From Phytoseiulus persimilis (taxonomy: Eukaryota; Arthropoda; Arachnida; Mesostigmata; Phytoseiidae), in NCBI GenBank assembly GCA_037576195.1, contig CM075104.1:13904211-13968210 (forward strand): 64,000 bases of DNA, written 5' to 3'. Shown one piece after another: positions 1-9,661 of this stretch. Numbering within the stretch: the first letter of the stretch is position 1; the number at the start of each line of letters is the position of its first letter. A program made the position numbers and the translations under genes. The notes beneath the pieces are model-generated. The model worked only from the letters and a program-made list of their open reading frames with translations. It searched no databases and had not been told where the DNA came from.

Positions 1-1930
1 CGAGAGATAAACAGGCGTCTTCGATAGCAAGTTTTCAGCACTCAGAACTCCAAGTCAATCAACGGGAAAATCAAAGTAGGTAAGTCTAGCAAGCAAACAA
101 ACCGCTCCGCGTTCGCTACAGGATACAGAAACGATTACCTAAAATCGAAATTCCGAGTGTCTTCGCACTTGAGTCATCGTCAAGCCTAACGTCGCTGCCA
201 TCGATCAAAAGTCAAGGACAAACGCCGACCCCGATATAACGGCTTCGAAGGAGCTGCGCTCATCGCCAACCTTAAGGCGGATGCGTACGCTCCCCCGCAC
301 GCATCCGCGGGTTTCCGGGATTAGTCCATGCACCCAAAATGCGCTCGACGTGGAGCCCTGGAAACCGACAAACATGGCATTCTAGAATGCGAGAAGGAAA
401 GCACTCCAAGGCAGAATTCCCGTTCCGACTAGGGCCTCACTCTGATTCAACAGCGAGGAACCTCAGAAGGACGATTGATATCCTGAGGTGATGGGAGAGC
501 AATGAAATACGATCCGTGAAAGCAAGACAATTCACCCCTGAAATGGGAGGGAACATATGAGAATATGTAAAAAAAATGAAATCCACATCCAGTTTTCGTC
601 GCTAGCTGGGCGCTAGATGAGCTTCCTGAACTCTCGGGGCTTTGATTAAATTGGAAGCAGATCTGAACCTTTCGGAGGCTGGAAAGACAAGGAGGGTATG
701 TTTACAAAGGGGGAACTGGAGTTGAAGAGCTCCTATCATCTTGCGGCCCGAGATGCGCCCCGATGTTAGTAGCATGAGAGACCTCTCTTGTGACATTTGG
801 GTTCTCCGCTGGTGAAGAAAATGTGGACGGCATGCTCTATTACACGGACATGCTCGAACATACGGGCCTCTCTCGGAAGATCGGGAGATACAGGCGCATC
901 CCCTTCAATTGTAAATAGGATCGCTTGGTTGAGTTAAGGTGAGTGTGTGTGTGATGAAAATATAGAAAGTGATTCCATTCTATCTGGAGGAGGGAGGCTG
1001 CTTGGTAATGATGATGGGAGCGATATCTCGAAGGGAAGCGATGAGAATTGGCGACTCATCTCTGTGGAGGAACCACATATGGCCGCTTTACGGGTGATCT
1101 GATCAGATCCGAGTTAGATATGAGGTCGCAATCCATGTCATTCGAGTAGGCCTTGATAGTTTCGTAAGCTTTCTCCCTATTCGGCGTGGGCATCTTTGCA
1201 CGTTGTCTGAGCTGGTCGAACCAACGATAGTCTCGAGGTAGGATGCCAGCCACCCGAATCCCACTCACCCGAATCCGAATTGCTCTCACCGCTAAATCCT
1301 CATGCGTCTGAGCTCCTTGTGCATGGCGATTCGCGCGTTGATAGAACTTCGGAAGTTCGACTCAACCGATACTACCTTTCCCTCGAGAATGACGTAACCC
1401 AAGAGTTCCAGTCTCTTATCTCGCTTGAACCCTTGTTGCGTCAGTGGAGTGGATACCTTTTGCAGTCTATGCTTCTCCCAGGGATCCGTCGTGACTCTTG
1501 ACTCTAGAGCGTGAGTATTTGGCGGTGAGAGAGAGTAATTTGGATTCGGGGAACTGGCATGGGACGCGTCTCGACACAGTGGAAGGAGCATTCCAGTACG
1601 ATGCATGGGCAGGTAGGGACTGTGTAGACGGCACTGTTGCTCGCCTTCTTTTGTACAAGTTAAAGTGTGCGCGGAACGTGTCGCTCCTCTTCTCTCTCTA
1701 CGTACAACTTCCAACGTCTCAATCCACCATTGCATCATTTCCTTCGAGATCGTCGAGGCGCTCTCTGACAGCCCTGGTGCTCCAGCGGGAGCAAGGCACG
1801 ATACCTAGGACTGGAACTTCCAGGAGCAGGATCATTTGAAGTCTTTTATTGTTCGGTATACATAATTTGGAATGACTCACAGATGTTCAGCTGAGTTACC
1901 GACAGCTGTGAAGTTTAGGCGGATATTTCG
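1..1930. other. No recognised gene
   Basis: No reading frame here resembles a protein family I know. The longest frames (about 110-150 codons around 1290-1840) overlap on opposite strands, have no plausible splice partners and look like chance openings. A short GT-rich run lies near 941-953. The sequence is treated as intergenic, downstream of the minus-strand receptor/transposase array. Confidence 0.5.
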
Positions 1931-2459
1931 CTATCGCTCCGTTTCCCGGTACGCGTCACTCAGTTCCAGCTTATCAAGGGACATTATTCGTGAAGTTTTC
2001 GAGCATATTCCAATGTTTCGGTACGCTGAATTAGAATCGAGGCGAAGGTAGAACACAAATTGAGCATCATCATCACTTCCCTGGAGAAGCCGACCAATTT
2101 GAGCTCTACAGAGTTGGAGGAATTCGATATTTTTTTTGCAGAAGTACAGAACGTTGGAGAACGTTGGATTTCTCAAAGTTTGATAGACGACCCGGGCCAA
2201 AATCCTTTGCTTCCACTTATTCCGCTCGTCCCTTATCGGATCCTCGAATGGCTTTTTGATCGACTCGTCGAGGGGTTGCAGCTCTGAGGTCAAAATCGCC
2301 AAGAATCACCGCCAACCGGGTGCTCGCTCCGTCTCATCAGTGAGAGGTGCTCGGAGCCGATCGGAGATCGAGAGAAACTTCTCATTGGAGGATCTTCCGG
2401 GGCACCGGTTCCGCACCTTCGGGAACCGAAGTACGATGCCGAGGACCGCGAGAAGCTCT
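1931..2459 (-). pseudogene. Broken Tigger/pogo transposase remnant, unit 1
   Basis: Just downstream of the unit 1 receptor frame, minus-strand fragments match the C-terminal half of the transposase parts of units 2 and 3. One fragment (about 2310-2400) carries the motif around the second catalytic aspartate as SISDRLRAPLTDETER, where unit 3 has LIFDQFRARLTEETKR. After an in-frame stop, a second fragment (about 1931-2302) carries ELQPLDESIKKPFEDP, the motif of the third aspartate. The front half of the DDE domain, including the first catalytic position, is missing and frames are disrupted. This is a dead remnant. It shows that unit 1 once had the same receptor-then-transposase order. Confidence 0.8.
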
Positions 2460-4391
2460 TCATGTGTCGCAACGCTCGGAGCAGCTTCCAGTACTTCTTC
2501 CTGGCTCGCTCTTCCCGAATAATTTCTTCCGTCGGCAGTGTCGGACTTTCCCGAGAGGTCCCGTCAGAGAAGACGCAGCCGGTTCCCGAAAGGGATAGAT
2601 TTTTGGTATCTGGCCCTCAGTGGATTTTGACAAGCAAGACATTAGGAATTCCAGTAGGATACACAAGAAACCAGTCAGTACAGCTATTGCACACAGCTGT
2701 GAGTGAATGGCATACTTCTCGAAACTGACCGCTTGATGTCCAAGCGTCTCCGGATGCAGGTCGTCAGGAGTGAAGCATCTGGTCCGCCTCCTTTTCTGAT
2801 TGATCCATTCAACATTAATGCATGTCTTCTCATGGTACGAGGATGATAAATTTAGCTCGAGAGTTCTCTTCAGGGCGGCTCGGAACGTATTCCGGTCAAC
2901 TCCCTTGGACTCCATCAATGGAGGTCGCCTAAGCAAATCTTGACTAAGAGCAAATTGAGCGAGTCGGATACAACAGAATCGCGTGGAGGCAGAAGCATCC
3001 TCAGAGACCCTGACTGCCGAACTGTACGAGTTGGTGAAAGTCTCGGTCTCCGCCTCCAATGTGTACATTGGAATGTCTTCCAGGAGCTTTTCGTGCATGA
3101 ATCCCAGTCCCTCGATAGTTTTGCAGATAACCTCGCCTCTCAGGATGGATGCGGGCTCGAACTTGAAGAACACGTTCAAGTTTCGACTGAAGGCATACCC
3201 TATCGAGGGTGGTCTTGCGGCGCGGTTGAAGGGCTCGCATCTGAGAACCGATTTCACGCGATCGTCTGGAAGTCTTTGCATCGACGATACGAAATCCCCC
3301 TGCAAACCGACCCTGATTATCTGCACCAATAGGATCCATGATCCCACAATCAATAAGAACTGTTTTGGTTTCGCGTGCGATTGGAAAGGCACGGCATATA
3401 TCACGCAGAGTGTCAAGCGGAACAGCATCGCTCCGAAATCTTCTTTCAAAAGTCGTAAAACCATTGCTGCTGACAACACGGCCGAAAACAAAGGAACCAG
3501 AATATCGGCTCGCAGCAGCGCTTTGATCATTTGTGATGTCTTGCCGGTGGAGGGAACTCTGGCGACAGGAATGAGCGGATGACACGACGAAACTCGGGAC
3601 GCATGCAACGCGTCCATCCCGAACCACGGTGGAGAAACGTCGACTTTCACTGAAGCCGAGTGATTCGCATCAGTCGGATCAAGAAGCTCAATAGAGAGTT
3701 CCCAGTCGCTATAGAGGCCGTTCGATGTCCGAACCGCTGCAAGTTTCCCAAGCTTGAAGTTCCGAGTCGATTCTCTTCCTAACCTCATTTGTCCGAGCTC
3801 AAACCTGGACTCGTGTGGGCTGAAATAGAGATCCAGGAGACTATTATGCCATTTCTGGGTCGCACCATAGGCATCACGCTCGAGGATTTCGCCCGTTTGA
3901 CTGTTCCAGACGGCGTAAATCTGAGTGTAGCCACCCGCGATCCGATGGGAACGTTTAATAGCGACGTTCTGGGATTCCAGTACAAAAAGAAAAACCGAGC
4001 TGCGCACTGGAGCCCTGACGTGCATCAGCAGAGTCCCGAGTCGCATGAAGAACAGACCGTTGAGCATTTCATGTCCGCAGTGAAGTCCCAAGTAGAAGTG
4101 GTCAGCTCTCTCCCCGGCCTTTGAGACACTTGCGTACCTCGCCATCAGCTCTGTCGATAAACCAACGGGAAGATTTTCCGTTGCTCGGAACGTCAAGTGG
4201 GAAGCTATGAGTCGCTCCGCGAAAGCTGGGTTCAGTGGGCAGTCGAGATTGATGAGTATGGGTGCATTCGACAGTTTAGTCAACGAAAGAGTTTCCTCCA
4301 CTTTCTTCTCAACACTTCGCTCGAAGACCCTGCCGAACGTCATCGACGGATGCAGGCTTGAGAGTAACACTAGACCATGACACAATATCAT
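2460..4391 (-). CDS. Divergent ionotropic receptor-like protein, unit 1
   Basis: A 643-codon uninterrupted minus-strand frame. It resembles variant ionotropic receptors, ligand-gated channels of the glutamate-receptor superfamily used for chemosensation in arthropods. An extracellular-like N-terminal half is followed by a hydrophobic segment near residues 293-310, a pore-like stretch, and a second segment containing LLIVGSWILLVQIIRVGLQG. A ligand-binding-like region then leads to a last hydrophobic segment containing QLCAIAVLTGFLCILLEFLM. That order matches M1-pore-M2-S2-M3. Compared with unit 3 it lacks about 18 residues in the S2 region, in frame. After M3 the frame runs about 60 residues into sequence corresponding to the receptor-transposase linker and then stops. 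It could be functional or a young pseudogene. Family assignment rests on layout and hydrophobic motifs, so it is moderate. Confidence 0.55.
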   Translation of the reverse strand: MILCHGLVLLSSLHPSMTFGRVFERSVEKKVEETLSLTKLSNAPILINLDCPLNPAFAERLIASHLTFRATENLPVGLSTELMARYASVSKAGERADHFYLGLHCGHEMLNGLFFMRLGTLLMHVRAPVRSSVFLFVLESQNVAIKRSHRIAGGYTQIYAVWNSQTGEILERDAYGATQKWHNSLLDLYFSPHESRFELGQMRLGRESTRNFKLGKLAAVRTSNGLYSDWELSIELLDPTDANHSASVKVDVSPPWFGMDALHASRVSSCHPLIPVARVPSTGKTSQMIKALLRADILVPLFSAVLSAAMVLRLLKEDFGAMLFRLTLCVIYAVPFQSHAKPKQFLLIVGSWILLVQIIRVGLQGDFVSSMQRLPDDRVKSVLRCEPFNRAARPPSIGYAFSRNLNVFFKFEPASILRGEVICKTIEGLGFMHEKLLEDIPMYTLEAETETFTNSYSSAVRVSEDASASTRFCCIRLAQFALSQDLLRRPPLMESKGVDRNTFRAALKRTLELNLSSSYHEKTCINVEWINQKRRRTRCFTPDDLHPETLGHQAVSFEKYAIHSQLCAIAVLTGFLCILLEFLMSCLSKSTEGQIPKIYPFREPAASSLTGPLGKVRHCRRKKLFGKSEPGRSTGSCSERCDT

Positions 4392-5560
4392 CGCGCGGCA
4401 CAGGTGAATCGTATTCGATGGAAACTCGGCGACCGACCGCTGAGATCACATCGCTTTCTGCTCGTCTGACTCTCCTGCTTGGAAAGCTTCAGGCATTGTA
4501 GCGATCGTGCAGAGTAATTCTCGACGAGCCTTATTATTAGTTGAGCATAACCAACCATTGGTTAGACAGCCGCAGTGGGCGTTGTCGGCGGAGCTTTCTC
4601 TCTTTGTGATCCCACAATGAATAGTATGGTCGTTTCCCGTTGTGGAGCCATGTTCATCGATCTAACTTCCCACCTGTTGATACACTTTACCTCTTGAAGA
4701 CCTCGAAGCTGTTCGATCGTGTAACGAGGAGAAGACCCCCTGTCGGAGGTGGCTAAACCTTGGGGTCGCTGTCAGATCTAATTTTCCATTAAACGGATAA
4801 CGATGAATGAATTATCCCGAACTGTTTCCCGTTATCTGTTGAAAGATTCAGGAGTCGTCCGTGACCATCTCGCTCGGATATCCCTGGTCCACATAATTGC
4901 TGCGGTTCTCCGGTTCGGTCGCAGGAAATTTGTCTTGACTGCTGAAATCGCCCAACTGTCGGACGTTCATGAACAGTTGGCACTACTCCGGGTACTTCAG
5001 CGTCAGAGCAAGAGCTGAAGCAAAGCTGTACCGACGACAGGACTACGATAGACGTAAGTGAATGGCACGCTTCTCGTAATGGACTCAAACGGACGAGCCA
5101 TAATAACAGTTCATCTAGCCCCTCTCTCATCAGAGCCAGTACTGCCGAGCTATTTGGATGACTGATATGTACGAGGTGGTGAAGAACGGTCGGGAATTTT
5201 TTCGCTCTTTCTCCTCTGGCTCAATACTTTGTGGAGATTAATAGCATCCAAAATCTCTCTGCGATCGATAGCTGGAAGGATGGCACGTATCTTATTGTCC
5301 CATTTGCGCCCAACAGTAGAGGATTGCGTTTCCTGGAGCGGCTCAAAAACTATATTCTTCCGTTCGTTCCAGTTTTCCGGATTGGAACCTTCAGGAGTCG
5401 ATGCGGACAAGGATCACACACCCTTGCCATTGAGTAGAGCGAGAATCGCTTCCGAGCTCGAAAAAGGTGAAGCGATCGTATCAGCTTGAGAATCGCTGAT
5501 TTATTGACACGATCTCGTCATCGGTGCGTTTTCCCCAGTGGGTTGACGTGTGTGCTCCGC
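4392..5560. other. Upstream flank of unit 1, shared with unit 3
   Basis: No independent gene is recognised. Much of 4480-5160 aligns with the region upstream of unit 3 (12690-13560). Recognisable blocks include the stretch with TTCTCTCTTTGTGATCCCAC near 4597 and the stretch with AATAACAGTTCATC near 5102. It may hold promoter or 5' untranslated sequence of the receptor genes, but I see no clear core promoter. Frames of 60-110 codons here overlap each other and look accidental. Confidence 0.45.
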
Positions 5561-5992
5561 TCAACAGTCAGTCTCCACTCGACGGGGAGTCGCGAATTTC
5601 GAGGTTATGGAGAAGCGCCACCGAACGAACTACTCGATTCCGACCAAGGTCGGCGTTCGAAACAGTGGCAAGTTTCCGAGCTTTCGTTACCCATCTCGTT
5701 CCGCCTGAATCATGCAATTCGCCATACGCCTTCTGAAGGAGGGCCCTGCTCCACTATATGGACGTGTTTTGCAGGTTCAGAATATAACAAGGTCCTCTTT
5801 TGTAAGATCGAGAGATAGAGGGGCATTCATTCCGATTATGAAAATGACGGAATGCATTTCTTCCAACGCTCGAACCGCTTCTCTTCCATTCTATTCACGC
5901 GCCCTGGATTTGCCGAGCGAAATGGTTCCTGGACTCAGAAGGATCCCTAATGCGATAGTATCGGCACTGAGTCATGCTCTCCGCAGCATCTC

Positions 5993-8010
5993 TCACCGCT
6001 TGATTCTGAGACGGAAACTCGAAAGCGCTTCTACAAGACGCTCTGGCGTCGAAGGTGTCCCTTGATTCATAGACTGCTCACCGACAAATGCCTGTCTACC
6101 GCGGTTGTATGCGCTTAGCTCTCTCGCCATGCTCCTGGGAAGAGACGTCCTGCAGGGTGCGGTAACATGGTGGTTGATGGTTGAACCCATCAAGTCTTCC
6201 ACAATACTGTCTTCTGAATCTCCTGAGTTCTCCCCGAATGTGATATCATCTTCAATTGCATCGAGAGCGCCGGAGATACTCGTTTTCCTGAATGAATCGA
6301 TTGAGATTTTCGTGTCAATCTCCTACCACGCTCGCTTCAACCACGTGGCCACCGAAGCGATGCTTGGTTCTCGAGTCGCTCCGGAAAGCGTCAGATCAGA
6401 GGCTTGCTTCCACTTATTCCATTCTTCCCTCATCGAATCCTCGAATGGCTTTCTGATCGTCACGTCGAGGGGTTGCAGCTCTGAGGTCGAACCACCGGGA
6501 ATCACTGCCAACCGGGTGTTCGCCTGCGCAGCCATTCGCTCCGTCTCGTCCGTAAGATGTGCTCGAAGTTGATCGAAAATCAAGAGAGACTTCTCATCTG
6601 AGGATCCTCCGGGGCGTCGGCCCCAAACCTTCCGGAACCAAATTACCATGCCTTCGGTGTCCATCCCACCATTCGGATGCACGCTCACAATAACTCCACT
6701 AGGAAGGGTCCCTTTCGGGATGGTCGTACGCTCGGAAATGAGCTTTGGGGCCAATTTCGTCCCGTCGGAACAGCAGGCCAGAAGTGCTGTGAAATGGATC
6801 TTCTCGTGACCTGTTGTTTTGATCTTTACGCTATTGCCACCCTGTGCATTCATCATTCAGTTCGGAACCTTGCCGAAAGTAAGCGGAACTCCACCCATGT
6901 TCGCTATTCGCTTCAGGTTGAAGTTGTAGCGAAGGCGTTCCAGCATGATGAAACGATGGAACTGAAGGACTTTTCCCAGCTTCGGCCACTTTTTCTCCCT
7001 GTGCCGCAAGGCTGACTGCAGTGCACGAGCAGCTTCCGTTCCTTCGTCTCTGGCGCGCCAATCCAGAAGCGATTTTTCTTCTGGACTTCTCCGAGAGGTG
7101 ATAGCAGACGAGACGCACTCAGTTTTTCCAGCCTCGTTTTCCGAAGAAAAAACGCGTCCCATGGGCTCGATTCTGCGGAACTTCCGAGAAGGATTGGGTT
7201 TCTGGCCCCCAGCGCGTTTCGATAAGTTCGAGATTAAGAATGCCAGTAGGAGACACAAGAATCCAGTCAGTACAGCTATTGCACAAAGCTGTAGGAGTAT
7301 GGCATAACTTTTGGAACTGATCGCGTGATGTCCAACAGTCTCCGGCTGGAGATCGTCAGGAGTGAAACGCATGGTCGTAATCCTTCTCGCACTCATCCGT
7401 TCCTCACTGTTGCACGTCTTTTCATGGTACGAGGATGATGAACTCAGCTTGAGGGTTCTCTTCAGGACGGATTGAAACGCGATTCGACCAACTTCTCTGG
7501 GCTCCATCAGTAGAGGTCGCCTAAGCAAATCTTGACTGAGAGCAAATTGAGCGAATCGGATGCAACAGAATGGCCTGGACGCAGAAACATCCCCCTGGAG
7601 CTCACCTATATTTATCAGATCACTCGATCACATGCGACCTGCATCGAAAACCATTCGCGTCCTTGTAAGTAACAAGTTTGTAAAAGACTGGGTCTTCGCT
7701 TCCAATGTGTACATTGAGATGTCTTTCAAGAGCTCTTCGTGCATCAATCCCAAACCTTCGATATCTTTGCAGATAGAATCTCCTCTCAGGATGGATGCGA
7801 GCTCGGATTGGAAGAACATGTTCAAGTTTCCAGTGAAGGTGTACCCGATCATGGGCTCGCATATGAGTATCGATTTCACGCGATCGTCTGGCAGTCTTTG
7901 CATCGACGACACGAAATCCCCCTGCAGACCGACACTCATTATCTGCAACAACAGGATCTATGATCCCGCGATCAATAAGAACTGCTTTGGCTTCGCGTGC
8001 GGTCGAAAAG
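5993..8010 (-). pseudogene. IR-Tigger fusion pseudogene, unit 2
   Basis: The unit has the same order as unit 3 but is clearly dead. The receptor part begins abruptly near the pore/M2 region, so its N-terminal half is missing. Upstream flank sequence joins directly at about 8005-8012. Four in-frame stops interrupt the aligned frame. TAG at 7958-7960 replaces a Trp in M2. TGA at 7628-7630 lies in S2. TGA at 6857-6859 replaces an Arg CGA codon. TAG at 6323-6325 lies after the conserved AW of the transposase. The transposase part is otherwise well kept, with KTTGHEKIHFTALLACC, LIFDQLRAHLTDETER and SELQPLDVTIRKPFEDSM. Past the last stop the frame continues to 5993 with SISGALDAIEDDITFGEN, the usual Tigger C-terminal region that unit 3 has lost. 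Confidence 0.85.
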
Positions 8011-8774
8011 CTTGGGAAACATTGCAATCGTGCACAGTAATGTTCCTCGAGCCTTATTATTAGTCGAGCAAAACCAATCATCTGATAGACAGCCGCGAAG
8101 GGCGTTGTCAGCAGAGCTTTCTCTCTTTGTGATCCCACACTGAATGGTATTGTGGTTTTCCGTGGTGGAGCCTTGTCCATCGATTTAACATCTCATCTGT
8201 TGATGGACTCTATCTCTTGAAGCGACAACCCGTTGAAAGGTTACGATCGATTGCATCGGAGCAGTTGAAGCCCATTGGCAGCAACTTGGGAGAAGACCCC
8301 CGCTGGAAGTGGCAAAACCTTGGGCCGCTGTCCAACACAGTGATCCCATAGAGCGGAGGATATTCTTCCTACACCTCCCTAGGCTTCGCGAAATGGGCTG
8401 AGATCGATCCAATAACCGCTAGGAGATGCCACGGAGTCTAGCTGGCATCGTCCTCTCGCCGGAAGCTTGAGTATGCCAGAAATGATGATAGTAATCAGAA
8501 CCATCATGGTTCGTGGTTCAAGACTGACATCTCAACCGCTCGCCCGATCTACTCTTCGTTTCTAGTTTTCAGGCAATAACCTGACTCTGGATGAATGGTC
8601 TACGGCTGTGGATCGAAATAATGACCTGAACCAATCGGATTTTTGAAATCAGCAATCGATCTCTCAATCACATCTCCGAGTCCCACTCCAGAGTAACATT
8701 CTCATGCTTTTTCGGTCTCGAAACGGCTGAGTATCGAAAGTGAAATAATCCAGATATTCCTGGCCGTTGGCGCC
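8011..8774. other. Upstream flank of unit 2, no gene
   Basis: The part up to about 8230 matches the upstream flanks of units 1 and 3, including the TTCTCTCTTTGTGATCCCAC block at about 8120. The rest, to 8774, has no recognisable coding or repeat feature. Confidence 0.45.
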
Positions 8775-8935
8775 ATGCCGTTGGAAACGGCTCTGACTGT
8801 GGAAATCCGCGTTACGGTTATCCTGGAGTATATCCATTTAGATGGTTATGTACATAAAGATGTCAAGGCGCAAAACCTTCTTCTCGGCTTCGATGATCCG
8901 GAAGGGTACCTCGTATGTATCGAGGCGGTGCACCT
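8775..8935 (+). pseudogene. Vaccinia-related-kinase-like catalytic-loop fragment
   Basis: A short plus-strand stretch encodes LEYIHLDGYVHKDVKAQ followed by NLLLGFDDPEGYLV. This closely resembles the catalytic loop of vaccinia-related kinases (VRK family), where a His-x-Asp-x-Lys core is followed by an Asn and a loop leading to a Tyr-Leu-Val segment. The catalytic Asp, Lys and Asn are present. After about 8935 the frame stays open to 9110 but loses resemblance and becomes low in complexity. No other kinase subdomain was found nearby. It is best read as a decayed retrocopy or duplicated exon. A real exon of a larger gene outside my recognition is less likely. Confidence 0.6.
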
Positions 8936-9658
8936 TACCGTTACCATTCGCGTGCCGGTGATTGAATGGAGGGAGCGACAGAGGGGGTCGATGGCGAGGG
9001 GGGAGGAGGAAGTGGAGGATAGGGTGGCTATTGTCCTTCCCAGTAAACCGACCTACAACATGCCGTTGGCTCCACGTCGATCCAGTAAACCACCAGGGAG
9101 TTCATGGTAGACAAACGAACAGATCCTGACTTTTAATACACAGTGGACTCCGCTCAATCGGGAAAGCATAAACCTGAAACTGGATTTCAGCCGAAAATGT
9201 ATATATTCTCATCACAAGATCACGAGTGGCTCTTTAGGCGCTTAGGCTAATTGTTACTGGGATGCGATACCTAAAACAACACGATAAAGCTCTTCCTGAA
9301 CATACGACTTGATGGAATATGCAACAGAAATCGGGCTCCCACTGCTTGACGAAGAGTTCATCGATTGAAGTCCGTCTTCTTTTTCGTCCTCAAGATTCCA
9401 CAAACGAAGTCGACACAAGCTAAAGACGTTCAAGGACTGTCCTCGTCGGAATGTCGCGCAAAACCGTCGAAGTAGCTCGATACTCTGCTCAGCTTTATGG
9501 ACAGCTACATACTTTTCCGCCTCTCTGCACTTCTCTCCGTTTTCTGAACCGGAGTCACACAGCGCTGATTCGCCACGATTTTCTGGGCGATCTCATCTTC
9601 GGGAGGTTCAACTCCGTCACAGGGACACGCTCTATCTGACGCGGATGCTCCGTATCAT
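8936..9658. other. No recognised gene
   Basis: Sequence between the kinase-like fragment and the end of the unit 3 fusion frame. I see no conserved protein, RNA or repeat signature. A purine-rich run lies near 8965-9025. Confidence 0.4.
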
Positions 9659-9661
9659 TCC

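Noticed and set aside
1292..1839. Frames of 113-148 codons
   Set aside because: They overlap on opposite strands, have no family resemblance and no splice context.
8470..8560. tRNA-like GGTTCAAG motif
   Set aside because: No matching box A at the right distance and no cloverleaf stems.
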